Below are positions 5,424 to 11,547 of a stretch of DNA of 11,547 nt, piece by piece. The notes under the pieces were generated by a model. It had not been told where the DNA came from. It saw nothing but the letters and a program-made list of their open reading frames with translations, and searched no databases. The stretch lies in the NCBI GenBank assembly GCA_030591105.1, contig JAUVBS010000027.1:1-11547 (forward strand), given 5' to 3'. The stretch's first letter is position 1. The number at the start of each line of letters is the position of its first letter. This stretch comes from a bacterium (GTDB lineage Bacteria > Krumholzibacteriota > Krumholzibacteriia > LZORAL124-64-63). The translations under genes and the position numbers were made by a program.

Positions 5424-8144
5424 TTAACCTATAAGTTTTTCAATAACTTCTGGCGCAGCCGCTAGCGCCGGATCGATCTGACTCGGGTCCGGTAGACCGG
5501 CCTGAGCCATGTGCGGCCGACCACCGCCCCGGCCGCCGACACTGGCGGCGATCGCCTTGACCAGGTCGCCGGCACACAATCGTCCGCCCTCGACCAGATC
5601 CGGCGTCACCGTCGCGATGAGCGTCGCTTTGTCCTCCCACTGCGCGGCCAGCACCACGACTCCGCTGCCGATCTGGTCACGCACGTGGTCGCCCAGTTTC
5701 ATCAAGGCGTCGCGGTCATCGGCAGTGACGCGCGCGGCGACCAGCGCAATACCGGCCACGCTCTGCGGATTGGCGATGGCTGCTTCGAGTGCATCCCGCG
5801 CCGATGCGTGCTGGACACCGGCCAGCTCGTCGCGCAGTGCATCACGCTCGGCGACCAGTTGCGCTACCTGGTCGGCCAACGGACGGCCATCGCGCCGCAG
5901 CAAGTCGCCGAGCGCCGCGACGGCACGGCGATCACCGGCGGCCAGGGCGAGGGCCTGCTCGCCGGCGACCGCTTCGATCCGGCGCACCCCCGCCGCCACT
6001 CCGGTCTCGCTCACGATACGCACCGGCCCGACATCACCGGTCAGGCGGCAGTGCGTCCCGCCGCACAGCTCGAGGGAGACGAGCGGGCCCGCGTCCGCAG
6101 AAGCCACCGGGTCGGCTTGCGCGTCGCCGTGGATCTCGATCATCCGCACGCGGTCGCCATATTTTTCACCGAACAGCGCCATGGCGCCGCGTCGCCTTGC
6201 TTCGGCCAGCGGCACCTCGTCGTGCCGGATCACCGCACGGTTGGCCAGGACATGACTGTTGACCAGCTCCTCGACACGCTCCAGGTCGGCCGGCGCCACC
6301 GGTCCATCGTGGCTGAAATCGAAGCGTAACCGGTCGGGCGCGACCACGCTGCCGCGCTGCTCGACGTCATCGCCCAGAACCTCCCGCAACGCCGCATGCA
6401 GCAGGTGCGTCGCGGTGTGGTGCTGCATGACCGAGAGCCGCCAGACCGGATCGACGACCAGCTCGATACGTTCGGCCTCGCCCAGTTGCACCAGCAAAGC
6501 GTCGGTCGCGGCGCGCACCACGCAGACCGATCCTGCCGCCGCGGCGACGGTCGCAACGACCGGCAGTTGCTCGCCGGAAGGCAGTAACGTCACCATACCG
6601 GTGTCACCCACTTGACCGCCGGCTTCGGCGTAGAAAGGCGTCTCGGCACAGAGCACGTGGGTCAACGCAGCGCCATCAGCAGTCTCACCACCGGCACGCA
6701 CAGCGACCGGTTTACTAACTGCCTGTAGCACGTCGTAACCGACGAAACGATTGCGATAACCGGCCAGCGAGCGCGACGGCTCGACCGGCTGCCAGGCGCC
6801 GATCCCGGCCATGTACTGCGTCTGGGTACGGCTGCGCTCGCGCTGCGCGTTCATGCAGCGTGTGAAACCGTCTTCGTCCACGGTCAAGCCGTCGTCGCCG
6901 GCGATCACCGCCGTCAGATCGACCGGGAAGCCGTAGGTGTCGTGCAGTTTGAAGGCCTCCTCACCACTGACGGTGGTGCGGCCCTCCCGGCGCATCTGCT
7001 CCTTGAACCGAGTGTAGATTTCCAGCCCGGCGGCGAGGGTGCGCAGGAAACGCTCCTCCTCCTTGCGGATCACGGCCAGGACGGTTTCGCGCTCGGCCGG
7101 TAGCTCCGGATAGGCGTCGCCCATCTGTGCGATGACCAGGTCCGCGACTTGCCAGAGGAACGGTTGATCGAGCCCCAGCAGATGTCCGTGCCGCGCCGCG
7201 CGTCGCAAAATCCGGCGCACGACATAGCCGCGCTTCTCACTCGAGGGCCGCGCACCGTCGGCAACGGTGAACGTGACCGCACGGGCATGGTCGGCGATCA
7301 CCTGCATGCTGACGCGGTCGGCACCGACCGGTTCACGTCCGCTCAACTCGGCCACCTTGGCGATGAGCGGCGTGAATAGATCGGTCTCGTAGTTCGAGGT
7401 CACCTTCTGCATGACCGCCACCAGTCGTTCGAAGCCGAGGCCGGTATCGACGCTCTTGAGCGGCAACGGGGACAGCGCCCCATCCTTATCGCGATCGAAT
7501 TCCATGAAGACGTGATTCCACAGCTCGAGCCAGCGGTCACAATCGCAGACGCCGACCGCGCAGCCAGCCGGGTGATCGCACTGCATCGCAGCACCCTGGT
7601 CGAAATGGATCTCGGTGCACGGTCCGCAGGGACCGGTGTCGGCCATGGACCAGAAATTCTCCTCGTCCCCGCGCTCGATATTGCCCAGGCGCACGATGCG
7701 TGGGGCCGGCACACCGATCTCATCGCGCCAGATGGCATACGACTCGTCGTCGTCCTTGTAGACCGAGACCCATAATCGATCGGCGGCGAGCGCCATCTCG
7801 TCGGTCAAGAATTCCCAGCCCCAGACGATCGAATCGCGTTTGGTGTAGTCGCCGAAAGACCAGTTGCCGAGCATCTCGAAGAAGGTGTGGTGGCGAACGT
7901 CCTTGCCGACTTCCTCCAGATCGTTATGCTTGCCGCTGACGCGCATGCACTTCTGCACCGAGGCCGCACGGACGTAATCCCGCGTCTCGAGGCCCATCAG
8001 GACACTCTTGAACTGGTTCATACCCGCGTTGGTGAACAGCAGCGTCGGGTCGTCGGTCGGCACCAGCGAACTCGACGGCACGATCGTGTGGCCGCGCGCG
8101 GCGAAGAAGGCCAAGAACCGGGATCGGATCTCACTTGCTTTCAA
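5424..8144 (-). CDS. alaS: Alanyl-tRNA synthetase
   Basis: Cytosolic enzyme that charges tRNA-Ala and hydrolyses Ser- or Gly-tRNA-Ala; 906 residues, slightly longer than the usual 870-880. The class II catalytic domain fills about residues 1-250, with KCMRVSGKHNDLEEVG (65-80), HHTFFEMLGNWSFGDY (85-100) and ADTGPCGPCTEIH (168-180). The editing domain has the zinc ligands HXXXH (His576, His580) and CGGTH (Cys694, His698). The C-Ala domain ends with the glycine-rich GGRGGGRPHMAQAG (870-883). Between 189 and 202 there is a cysteine cluster (Cys189, 195, 200, 202) where the E. coli enzyme has a Gly/Pro-rich loop. Many bacterial AlaRS proteins carry a similar Cys-rich insertion, probably metal-binding. 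The start is TTG at 8144, giving the family N-terminus, with GGTGGAG just upstream. It has its own promoter. Confidence 0.98.
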   Translation of the reverse strand: MKASEIRSRFLAFFAARGHTIVPSSSLVPTDDPTLLFTNAGMNQFKSVLMGLETRDYVRAASVQKCMRVSGKHNDLEEVGKDVRHHTFFEMLGNWSFGDYTKRDSIVWGWEFLTDEMALAADRLWVSVYKDDDESYAIWRDEIGVPAPRIVRLGNIERGDEENFWSMADTGPCGPCTEIHFDQGAAMQCDHPAGCAVGVCDCDRWLELWNHVFMEFDRDKDGALSPLPLKSVDTGLGFERLVAVMQKVTSNYETDLFTPLIAKVAELSGREPVGADRVSMQVIADHARAVTFTVADGARPSSEKRGYVVRRILRRAARHGHLLGLDQPFLWQVADLVIAQMGDAYPELPAERETVLAVIRKEEERFLRTLAAGLEIYTRFKEQMRREGRTTVSGEEAFKLHDTYGFPVDLTAVIAGDDGLTVDEDGFTRCMNAQRERSRTQTQYMAGIGAWQPVEPSRSLAGYRNRFVGYDVLQAVSKPVAVRAGGETADGAALTHVLCAETPFYAEAGGQVGDTGMVTLLPSGEQLPVVATVAAAAGSVCVVRAATDALLVQLGEAERIELVVDPVWRLSVMQHHTATHLLHAALREVLGDDVEQRGSVVAPDRLRFDFSHDGPVAPADLERVEELVNSHVLANRAVIRHDEVPLAEARRRGAMALFGEKYGDRVRMIEIHGDAQADPVASADAGPLVSLELCGGTHCRLTGDVGPVRIVSETGVAAGVRRIEAVAGEQALALAAGDRRAVAALGDLLRRDGRPLADQVAQLVAERDALRDELAGVQHASARDALEAAIANPQSVAGIALVAARVTADDRDALMKLGDHVRDQIGSGVVVLAAQWEDKATLIATVTPDLVEGGRLCAGDLVKAIAASVGGRGGGRPHMAQAGLPDPSQIDPALAAAPEVIEKLIG

Positions 8145-8190
8145 TGCTCCACCTGACCTGTGACACGGATTGCCGGTCAGCCCGATCGGT

Positions 8191-8223
8191 CGCGAGCCGA
8201 TACACCGAGGTAAAGGGCTCGCG
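8191..8223 (-). promoter_or_regulatory. Inverted repeat in the alaS leader
   Basis: Perfect 8-bp arms CGCGAGCC (8191-8198) and GGCTCGCG (8216-8223) with a 17-base loop. They lie inside the predicted alaS 5' leader, about 20 bases after the likely transcription start and 47 bases before the start codon. E. coli AlaRS is known to repress its own gene through a palindrome near the promoter, so autoregulation is one reading; a leader RNA hairpin is another. No T-box features were recognised. Confidence 0.4.
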
Positions 8224-8251
8224 GAAACGAGGATCGGACACGAGTGACGGA

Positions 8252-8280
8252 AGTCTAGTTACGAGTTCCGGATCGGTCAA
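8252..8280 (-). promoter_or_regulatory. alaS: Sigma70-like promoter of alaS
   Basis: On the minus strand, TTGACC (8280-8275, five of six consensus bases), a 17-base spacer, then TAGACT (8257-8252, four of six). The start of transcription would be near 8245, leaving a leader of about 100 bases. Spacing and orientation are right and it is the best promoter match I found in the window. Confidence 0.55.
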
Positions 8281-8393
8281 CCCAGGACGCTGGCTGCTCG
8301 GCCGCCGGGCTGAGAGCCTGCGCCGGACCGAGGGGCCACGCCAACACACGGTCACCGCCGGTCCGACGGTGCCTCAAGCGATCACGGACAGCC

Positions 8394-8825
8394 ATGGATG
8401 ACGTTCTAACCATCAACGAGCACTTGGTGATCCCGCTGACGGAGATCACCTTCAGCACCTCGCGTGCCTCCGGCCCGGGCGGTCAACACGTCAACAAGGC
8501 CGAGACGCGCGTCCAGCTGCGGTGGAATCCGTCACACTCCGCGGCACTGACTGAACCCGACCGCGCGCTGGTCTGCGGCAGGCTCGCCGCGCGGCTGACG
8601 GCCACCGGCGATATCATCCTCGCCTGCGGCAGCCACCGTAGCCAGCGGCGCAACCGCCAAGCGTGCCTCGACCGGCTCGCGCGCCTGTTGCGCGTGGCGC
8701 TCGTGCCGGTGCCCCCTCGCCACAAAACCCGACCGACGTCGGGGTCGCGGGAAAAACGGCTGCAACAGAAAAAACAACGGAGTGACACCAAACAGCGAAG
8801 GCGCAAACCGACCGACGACGATTGA
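8394..8825 (+). CDS. arfB: Alternative ribosome-rescue factor ArfB (peptidyl-tRNA hydrolase, YaeJ)
   Basis: A 143-residue protein that frees ribosomes stalled at mRNA ends by hydrolysing peptidyl-tRNA. The release-factor GGQ motif is in SGPGGQHVNKAETRV (26-40), with Gly29-Gly30-Gln31. The codon-recognition domains of RF1 and RF2 are absent. The C-terminus (about 109-140) is a long Lys/Arg-rich tail, REKRLQQKKQRSDTKQRRRK (118-137), which in ArfB enters the empty mRNA channel. Length and architecture match E. coli YaeJ (about 140 residues). The ATG at 8394 has only a weak ribosome site (CGGA, 8385-8388). An out-of-frame ATG at 8398 can be ignored. Its 5' end faces alaS across 249 bp. Confidence 0.95.
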   Translation: MDDVLTINEHLVIPLTEITFSTSRASGPGGQHVNKAETRVQLRWNPSHSAALTEPDRALVCGRLAARLTATGDIILACGSHRSQRRNRQACLDRLARLLRVALVPVPPRHKTRPTSGSREKRLQQKKQRSDTKQRRRKPTDDD

Positions 8826-8874
8826 TCGGCGACGAGGCCCCACATCCCGGGCCGTCCACCTGCCCCACCAGGCA

Positions 8875-8892
8875 AAACCCCCCGGGGGGTTT
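8875..8892. repeat. Perfect 18-bp palindrome, possible bidirectional terminator
   Basis: AAA, six C, six G, TTT. As RNA it can fold to a seven-pair stem with a CCGG loop, preceded by A and followed by T, so it reads similarly on both strands. It lies 50 bases after the arfB stop in the 235-bp gap (8826-9060) between the convergent arfB and yjbQ. The T-tract is only three bases, so termination would be modest. I found no supportable gene in the rest of this gap. Confidence 0.5.
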
Positions 8893-9060
8893 CCGAAAGA
8901 CCAAAGGACATTACTTTCTTGGCGTCGTCCCCCGTCGTCGCGTTGCGAAGCTCGATCTCGATGTCATCGTCGTCGCTCCGACCAGCGGGGTATTTCCCAC
9001 CCCAGTCTGATCGGGCCCGATGATCGTGGACCGGCGGCAGTGATTTGACAGAACAGAACG

Positions 9061-9450
9061 CTAGACTGCCTGGACCGTGACGCGACGCTGCCGCGGACCG
9101 TCGAACTCGCAGAACCAGAGCTTCTGCCACGTACCGAGCACGAGCCGGCCGCCGCTGACGATCACCAGCTCACTGCTACCGACGAGGCTGGTCTTGATGT
9201 GGGCGGCGGAGTTGCCCTCGGCGTGGTGGTAACCGTCGGACAGCGGCACGATCTTACCCAGCTCCATGTCGATATCGCGCACGACGTCCGGGTCGGCACC
9301 CTCGTTGATGGTCACCGCGGCGGTGGTGTGCGGTACGAAGACCAGCACCACGCCGTCGGCAACCGCCAGTTCCTTGACGGCGGCCTGGACCTCACCGGTC
9401 ACGTCGAGGAAATCGGTCCGTGAACGGGTCGCAACGGTGAATTCGATCAT
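9061..9450 (-). CDS. yjbQ: YjbQ/UPF0047 family protein (secondary thiamine-phosphate synthase-like)
   Basis: A 129-residue protein of the YjbQ family. E. coli YjbQ can weakly replace thiamine-phosphate synthase, but the physiological role of the family is unclear. Conserved segments are VPHTTAAVTINEGADPDV (39-56), HAEGNSAAHIKTSLVG (76-91) and GGRLVLGTWQ (100-109), with His41, Glu78 and His84 as likely site residues. I chose the ATG at 9450 because GGAG sits six bases upstream (9460-9457). Nearby ATGs at 9456 and 9477 either leave no room after that site or extend into the palindromic repeat. It follows glnA on the same strand with 64 bases between and could be co-transcribed, although the gap holds a REP-like element. 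Confidence 0.92.
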   Translation of the reverse strand: MIEFTVATRSRTDFLDVTGEVQAAVKELAVADGVVLVFVPHTTAAVTINEGADPDVVRDIDMELGKIVPLSDGYHHAEGNSAAHIKTSLVGSSELVIVSGGRLVLGTWQKLWFCEFDGPRQRRVTVQAV

Positions 9451-9470
9451 GGCCATCTCCGTCCTGGCAC

Positions 9471-9510
9471 ATCGCAACGGCCCCGGCGCAAAGGCGCCGC
9501 CGCTCCTACC
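9471..9510 (-). repeat. REP-like palindromic element between glnA and yjbQ
   Basis: On the minus strand it reads GTAGGAGCGGCGGCGCC then TTTGCGCCGGGGCC and ends GTTGCGAT. This resembles the GTAGGAGCGGC...GCCGCGA repetitive extragenic palindromes common in Pseudomonas, Xanthomonas and other gammaproteobacteria. The core hairpin is GGCGC (9485-9489) and GCGCC (9494-9498) around AAAG. Only one copy is in the window, so repetition in the genome is inferred. It may also act as a weak transcription terminator or RNA-stability element after glnA. Confidence 0.45.
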
Positions 9511-9514
9511 GGTA

Positions 9515-10888
9515 TCAAAAATCGAAGTACATCGTGTACTCGTAGGGGTGCGGTCGTCGGGCGATACTGCTGATCTCCGCGTGCTTGATCTCGAGCCAGC
9601 GGTGAATCAACGCCTCGGGGAAAACGGCATCGCGGGTCAGGAACTGATGGTCCTGCTCCAGCGCGTCCAGCGCATCGTCGAGCGACCGGGGCAGGTACGT
9701 TACCTGCTGCTCGCCGTCGGGCGATGGGGCGTCTTCCGGCCGGAAGCCGCTGGCTATCGGGTCGATCTCGTTGACGATTCCGTCGAGCCCGGCCATCAGG
9801 ATCGCGGCCGCACAGAGGTAGGGGTTACAGGTGAAGTCGGGCGGGCGGTATTCGATGCGCCGGTACTGCGGGTCGGTGACGTAGCTGGGGACCCGGATCG
9901 CCGCACCGCGGTTCGAACGGCCGAAGGTACGCGCGGTCGGCGCCTCGAAGCCCGGCACCAATCGCTTGTAGCTGTTGGTGCTCGGGTTGGTGAACGCGCA
10001 GAGCGCGTCGGTATGCGTCAAGATACCGCCGATATAGTGAAGCGCCGTCTGCGAGAGTTGCGCGTAGCCGTTCTCATCGTGGAAGACGTTTTGTCCGTTC
10101 TTGGTCAGGAACTGATGCAGATGCAGTCCGTTGCCGGCGTTGTCGTACAACGGTTTCGGCATGAAAGTCACTTTCAGATTGGATTGCTCGGCGAGGTTGA
10201 ACAGGATGTACTTGGTCAACACCGCGTGGTCACCGGTCGTCAGCAGATCGGCGAACCAGCCCTCTATCTCCTGCTGACCGTGCGCCCCCACCTCGTGGTG
10301 ATGATAGCGGACCGGAATGCCGAACTCGCGCATCAGACGGGCAGCCTCGTCGCGGAAGTCGTCGTACTGGTCGTGCGGATTGCAGGCGTGGTAGGCGTCC
10401 TGGAAAAACCGTTCGTTACTCTGAACCACGAATGCGCTGTCGGTGGACTCGGATTGGTAGTCCGCCTCCTCGAAGAGGTAGAACTCGTACTCCGGTGCCC
10501 AGAGCGAGCCGTCGGCGACGCCGCTGCCGCCCAACGCCTGCTGTGCCTTGCGGGAGACAACGCGGCTATCCTGCGAGACCGGCGTACGGCCCGGATCGGT
10601 CAGGTGAGCCTGGGCGAACATGGTCAAGGTCGGTCGCTTCCGGAACGGATCGACACGCGCGGTCGCCAGATCGGGCACCAGAACCATGTCGCTGTTCTCT
10701 ACCTTCAAGAAGCCGTAGCTCGAACCGTCGAAACCGATACCGGTTTCGCAGACCTCCGGGGTGAAGCGTTCGAAGGGAAAAGAGAGATGGTGCAAACGCC
10801 CGGCGAGGTCGAGCATTTTCAGATCGACGAACTCGATCCCCCGGTCTCCCGCTTCCTGACGTACCTGGGCGAACCTATCGAGCGACAT
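9515..10888 (-). CDS. glnA: Type I glutamine synthetase, no adenylylation motif
   Basis: Cytosolic glutamate-ammonia ligase, 457 residues. The N-terminal beta-grasp domain has the latch FDGSSYGFLKVENSD (53-67). The catalytic domain shows APEYEFYLFEE (131-141) with metal-binding Glu133 and Glu135, HHHEVGAHGQQEIE (196-209), FMPKPL (242-247), GNGLHLHQF (252-260), FTNPSTNSYKRLVPGFEAP (299-317) with the flap Glu315, and RRIEYRPPD (343-351). After AGLDGIVNEIDP (366-377) the canonical NLYDLPPEE with the adenylylated tyrosine is missing; a Pro-rich stretch follows instead. It therefore looks like a divergent enzyme not controlled by GlnE, perhaps of the GSI-alpha kind. I preferred the ATG at 10888 because AGGGG lies seven bases upstream; the ATG at 10894 is nearly as good, and the frame extends to 10969. 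Confidence 0.95.
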   Translation of the reverse strand: MSLDRFAQVRQEAGDRGIEFVDLKMLDLAGRLHHLSFPFERFTPEVCETGIGFDGSSYGFLKVENSDMVLVPDLATARVDPFRKRPTLTMFAQAHLTDPGRTPVSQDSRVVSRKAQQALGGSGVADGSLWAPEYEFYLFEEADYQSESTDSAFVVQSNERFFQDAYHACNPHDQYDDFRDEAARLMREFGIPVRYHHHEVGAHGQQEIEGWFADLLTTGDHAVLTKYILFNLAEQSNLKVTFMPKPLYDNAGNGLHLHQFLTKNGQNVFHDENGYAQLSQTALHYIGGILTHTDALCAFTNPSTNSYKRLVPGFEAPTARTFGRSNRGAAIRVPSYVTDPQYRRIEYRPPDFTCNPYLCAAAILMAGLDGIVNEIDPIASGFRPEDAPSPDGEQQVTYLPRSLDDALDALEQDHQFLTRDAVFPEALIHRWLEIKHAEISSIARRPHPYEYTMYFDF

Positions 10889-11013
10889 GGGCATACCCCT
10901 GACGTTCCGCCTGCCGACGGGTCGAACCGGCGGCGTCGTACCAAACCACGCTACTCTTGCGTGCGTCACAACACCCCGGCACCGACCAAAATTTCCGGTA
11001 CCGATCGCGCTTA

Positions 11014-11019
11014 AATATA
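11014..11019 (-). promoter_or_regulatory. glnA: Possible -10 box for glnA in an AT-rich patch
   Basis: TATATT on the minus strand (five of six consensus bases) lies within the only AT-rich stretch of the gap (11011-11020), about 125 bases upstream of the glnA start. No good -35 box occurs at 16-18 bases, and I saw no sigma54-type GG-N10-GC pair that I would trust. An activator-dependent promoter is possible. Confidence 0.25.
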
Positions 11020-11044
11020 GTCAGCGCCGGCCCGGAAGAAAGTA

Positions 11045-11078
11045 CGGTCCGTCGATTCTTGCCGACGGTCGGTCCGTC
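11045..11078 (+). repeat. Direct repeat CGGTCCGTC, two copies 25 bp apart
   Basis: Identical nonamers at 11045-11053 and 11070-11078 flank the possible -35 box at 11059. Such placement fits an operator for a dimeric regulator, but no regulator gene is visible and chance repetition is possible. Confidence 0.35.
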
Positions 11079-11087
11079 TCCTATTTT
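11059..11087 (+). promoter_or_regulatory. Possible sigma70-type promoter of the 2Fe-2S oxidoreductase
   Basis: TTGCCG (11059-11064, four of six), a 17-base spacer, and TATTTT (11082-11087, four of six). A transcript would begin near 11094 and leave a leader of about 40 bases. Confidence 0.4.
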
Positions 11088-11134
11088 TCGATCTCCACAC
11101 ACACCGTCCTGACCTCCCGGCGAGGGGACCGCTC

Positions 11135-11547
11135 TTGGCCACCGACAATGTCACGATTCGCTTGGCCGGTAAGCGACTACGCTGCCGCGCCGGGACCAGC
11201 GTTGCCGTCGCGCTGTGGGAACAGGGCATACGAGTCCTGAGCCACAGCCCCAAGTACGGCCGGCCGCGCGGGCTGCACTGTGCCCGTGGCCAGTGCACCA
11301 GCTGCCTGATGCGTGTCGACGGACAGCCCAATGTGCGCACGTGCCTGACTGAGGTACGCGACGGCATGATCGTCGAGCGCCAGGACAGCGGCGTGCCGCT
11401 GGGTGGGCTGTTGCAGAAAGGTCTCGCTTTCGGCGGCAGCCTGATCCCCGTCGGATTCTACTATAAGTGGTTCACGCGACCCGCTCTTCTGTCGCGCCTG
11501 TTCTTAAAGAGTATCCGCCCACTGGCGGGCGTGGGCAGAGTACCGAC
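11135..11547 (+). CDS. 2Fe-2S (Fer2_4) N-terminal part of a sarcosine-oxidase-alpha-like oxidoreductase, cut by window end
   Basis: The first 137 residues of a protein running off the right edge. A plant-type ferredoxin fold carries Cys49, Cys54, Cys57 and Cys70 in PRGLHCARGQCTSCLMRVDG (44-63) plus NVRTCLTEV (66-74), the C-X4-C-X2-C-X12-C pattern of the Fer2_4 domain. This domain opens sarcosine oxidase alpha, opine/octopine oxidase and HcnA-type subunits. The following VGFYYKWFTRP (106-116) and AGVGRVP (131-137) resemble the linker that leads into an FAD/NAD disulfide-oxidoreductase domain in fused proteins, so I expect a flavin dehydrogenase beyond the edge. The substrate is unknown, probably an amine or amino acid. 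The start is TTG at 11135 with AGGGG (11123-11127) seven bases upstream. The gene is divergent from glnA. Confidence 0.85.
   Translation, partial: MATDNVTIRLAGKRLRCRAGTSVAVALWEQGIRVLSHSPKYGRPRGLHCARGQCTSCLMRVDGQPNVRTCLTEVRDGMIVERQDSGVPLGGLLQKGLAFGGSLIPVGFYYKWFTRPALLSRLFLKSIRPLAGVGRVP

Noticed and set aside
5509..6615. Long plus-strand open frames opposite alaS (up to 272 codons)
   Set aside because: They are antisense shadows of a high-GC gene with clear AlaRS motifs throughout.
8826..9060. Minus-strand stretch encoding an acidic, protein-like segment (DDDDIEIELRNATTGDD) and a plus-strand 62-codon frame in the same gap
   Set aside because: Neither has a convincing start, ribosome site or family signature; the minus frame merely continues from antisense of arfB, and a perfect palindrome interrupts the region.
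9044..9066. TTGACA followed by TAGACT on the plus strand
   Set aside because: The spacer is only 11 bases, and it points into the 3' end of yjbQ on the opposite strand.
10889..10969. N-terminal extension of glutamine synthetase to 10969
   Set aside because: The additional 27 residues are Arg/Pro-rich and unlike the family; AGGGG precedes the ATG at 10888.
9266..11014. A 582-codon plus-strand open frame opposite yjbQ and glnA
   Set aside because: Antisense to two well-recognised genes; its translation shows no family signature, and it spans their intergenic repeat.
1..11547. Search for tRNA genes, CRISPR arrays, transposases, integrases and att-like repeats
   Set aside because: Nothing supportable was found by reading; gaps are short and hold only the small repeats listed.

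Overview
The window is GC-rich bacterial chromosomal DNA with tightly packed genes. It comes most likely from a Pseudomonadota member, probably a gammaproteobacterium. That placement is an inference from the mixture of ArfB, YjbQ, small CbiX and a REP-like palindrome, and no rRNA or other taxonomic marker is visible. Nine protein genes can be supported; four of them (the symporter, cbiX-like, alaS and the 2Fe-2S oxidoreductase) appear to start at TTG. I saw no tRNA, rRNA, CRISPR array, insertion sequence or integrase.

Left edge (1-1555): the 5' part of a Na+:solute symporter on the minus strand, running off the window. It is divergent from the cytochrome operon across a 290-bp regulatory gap with inverted repeats and a possible promoter.

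Redox block (1556-5356, plus strand): a secreted octaheme cytochrome c of the hydroxylamine oxidoreductase (HAO) family, then a membrane-anchored six-heme NapC/NirT-type cytochrome resembling ImcH, then a DJ-1/PfpI protein overlapping it by four bases, then a very short CbiX-type chelatase homologue. The first two form an apparent electron-transfer pair between the quinone pool and a periplasmic N-oxide enzyme. The pair parallels the HaoA-CycX pair of Campylobacterota but has a different, larger membrane cytochrome whose first heme site is CX3CH. This is the most interesting part of the window.

Housekeeping block (5424-8825): alaS on the minus strand with a good sigma70-like promoter and a structured leader, divergent from arfB (ribosome rescue).

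Right block (8826-11547): an 18-bp perfect palindrome, yjbQ and a type I glutamine synthetase lacking the adenylylation motif (both minus strand, with a REP-like palindrome between them). Divergent from these is the N-terminal part of a sarcosine-oxidase-alpha-like 2Fe-2S/flavin oxidoreductase, cut by the window edge.
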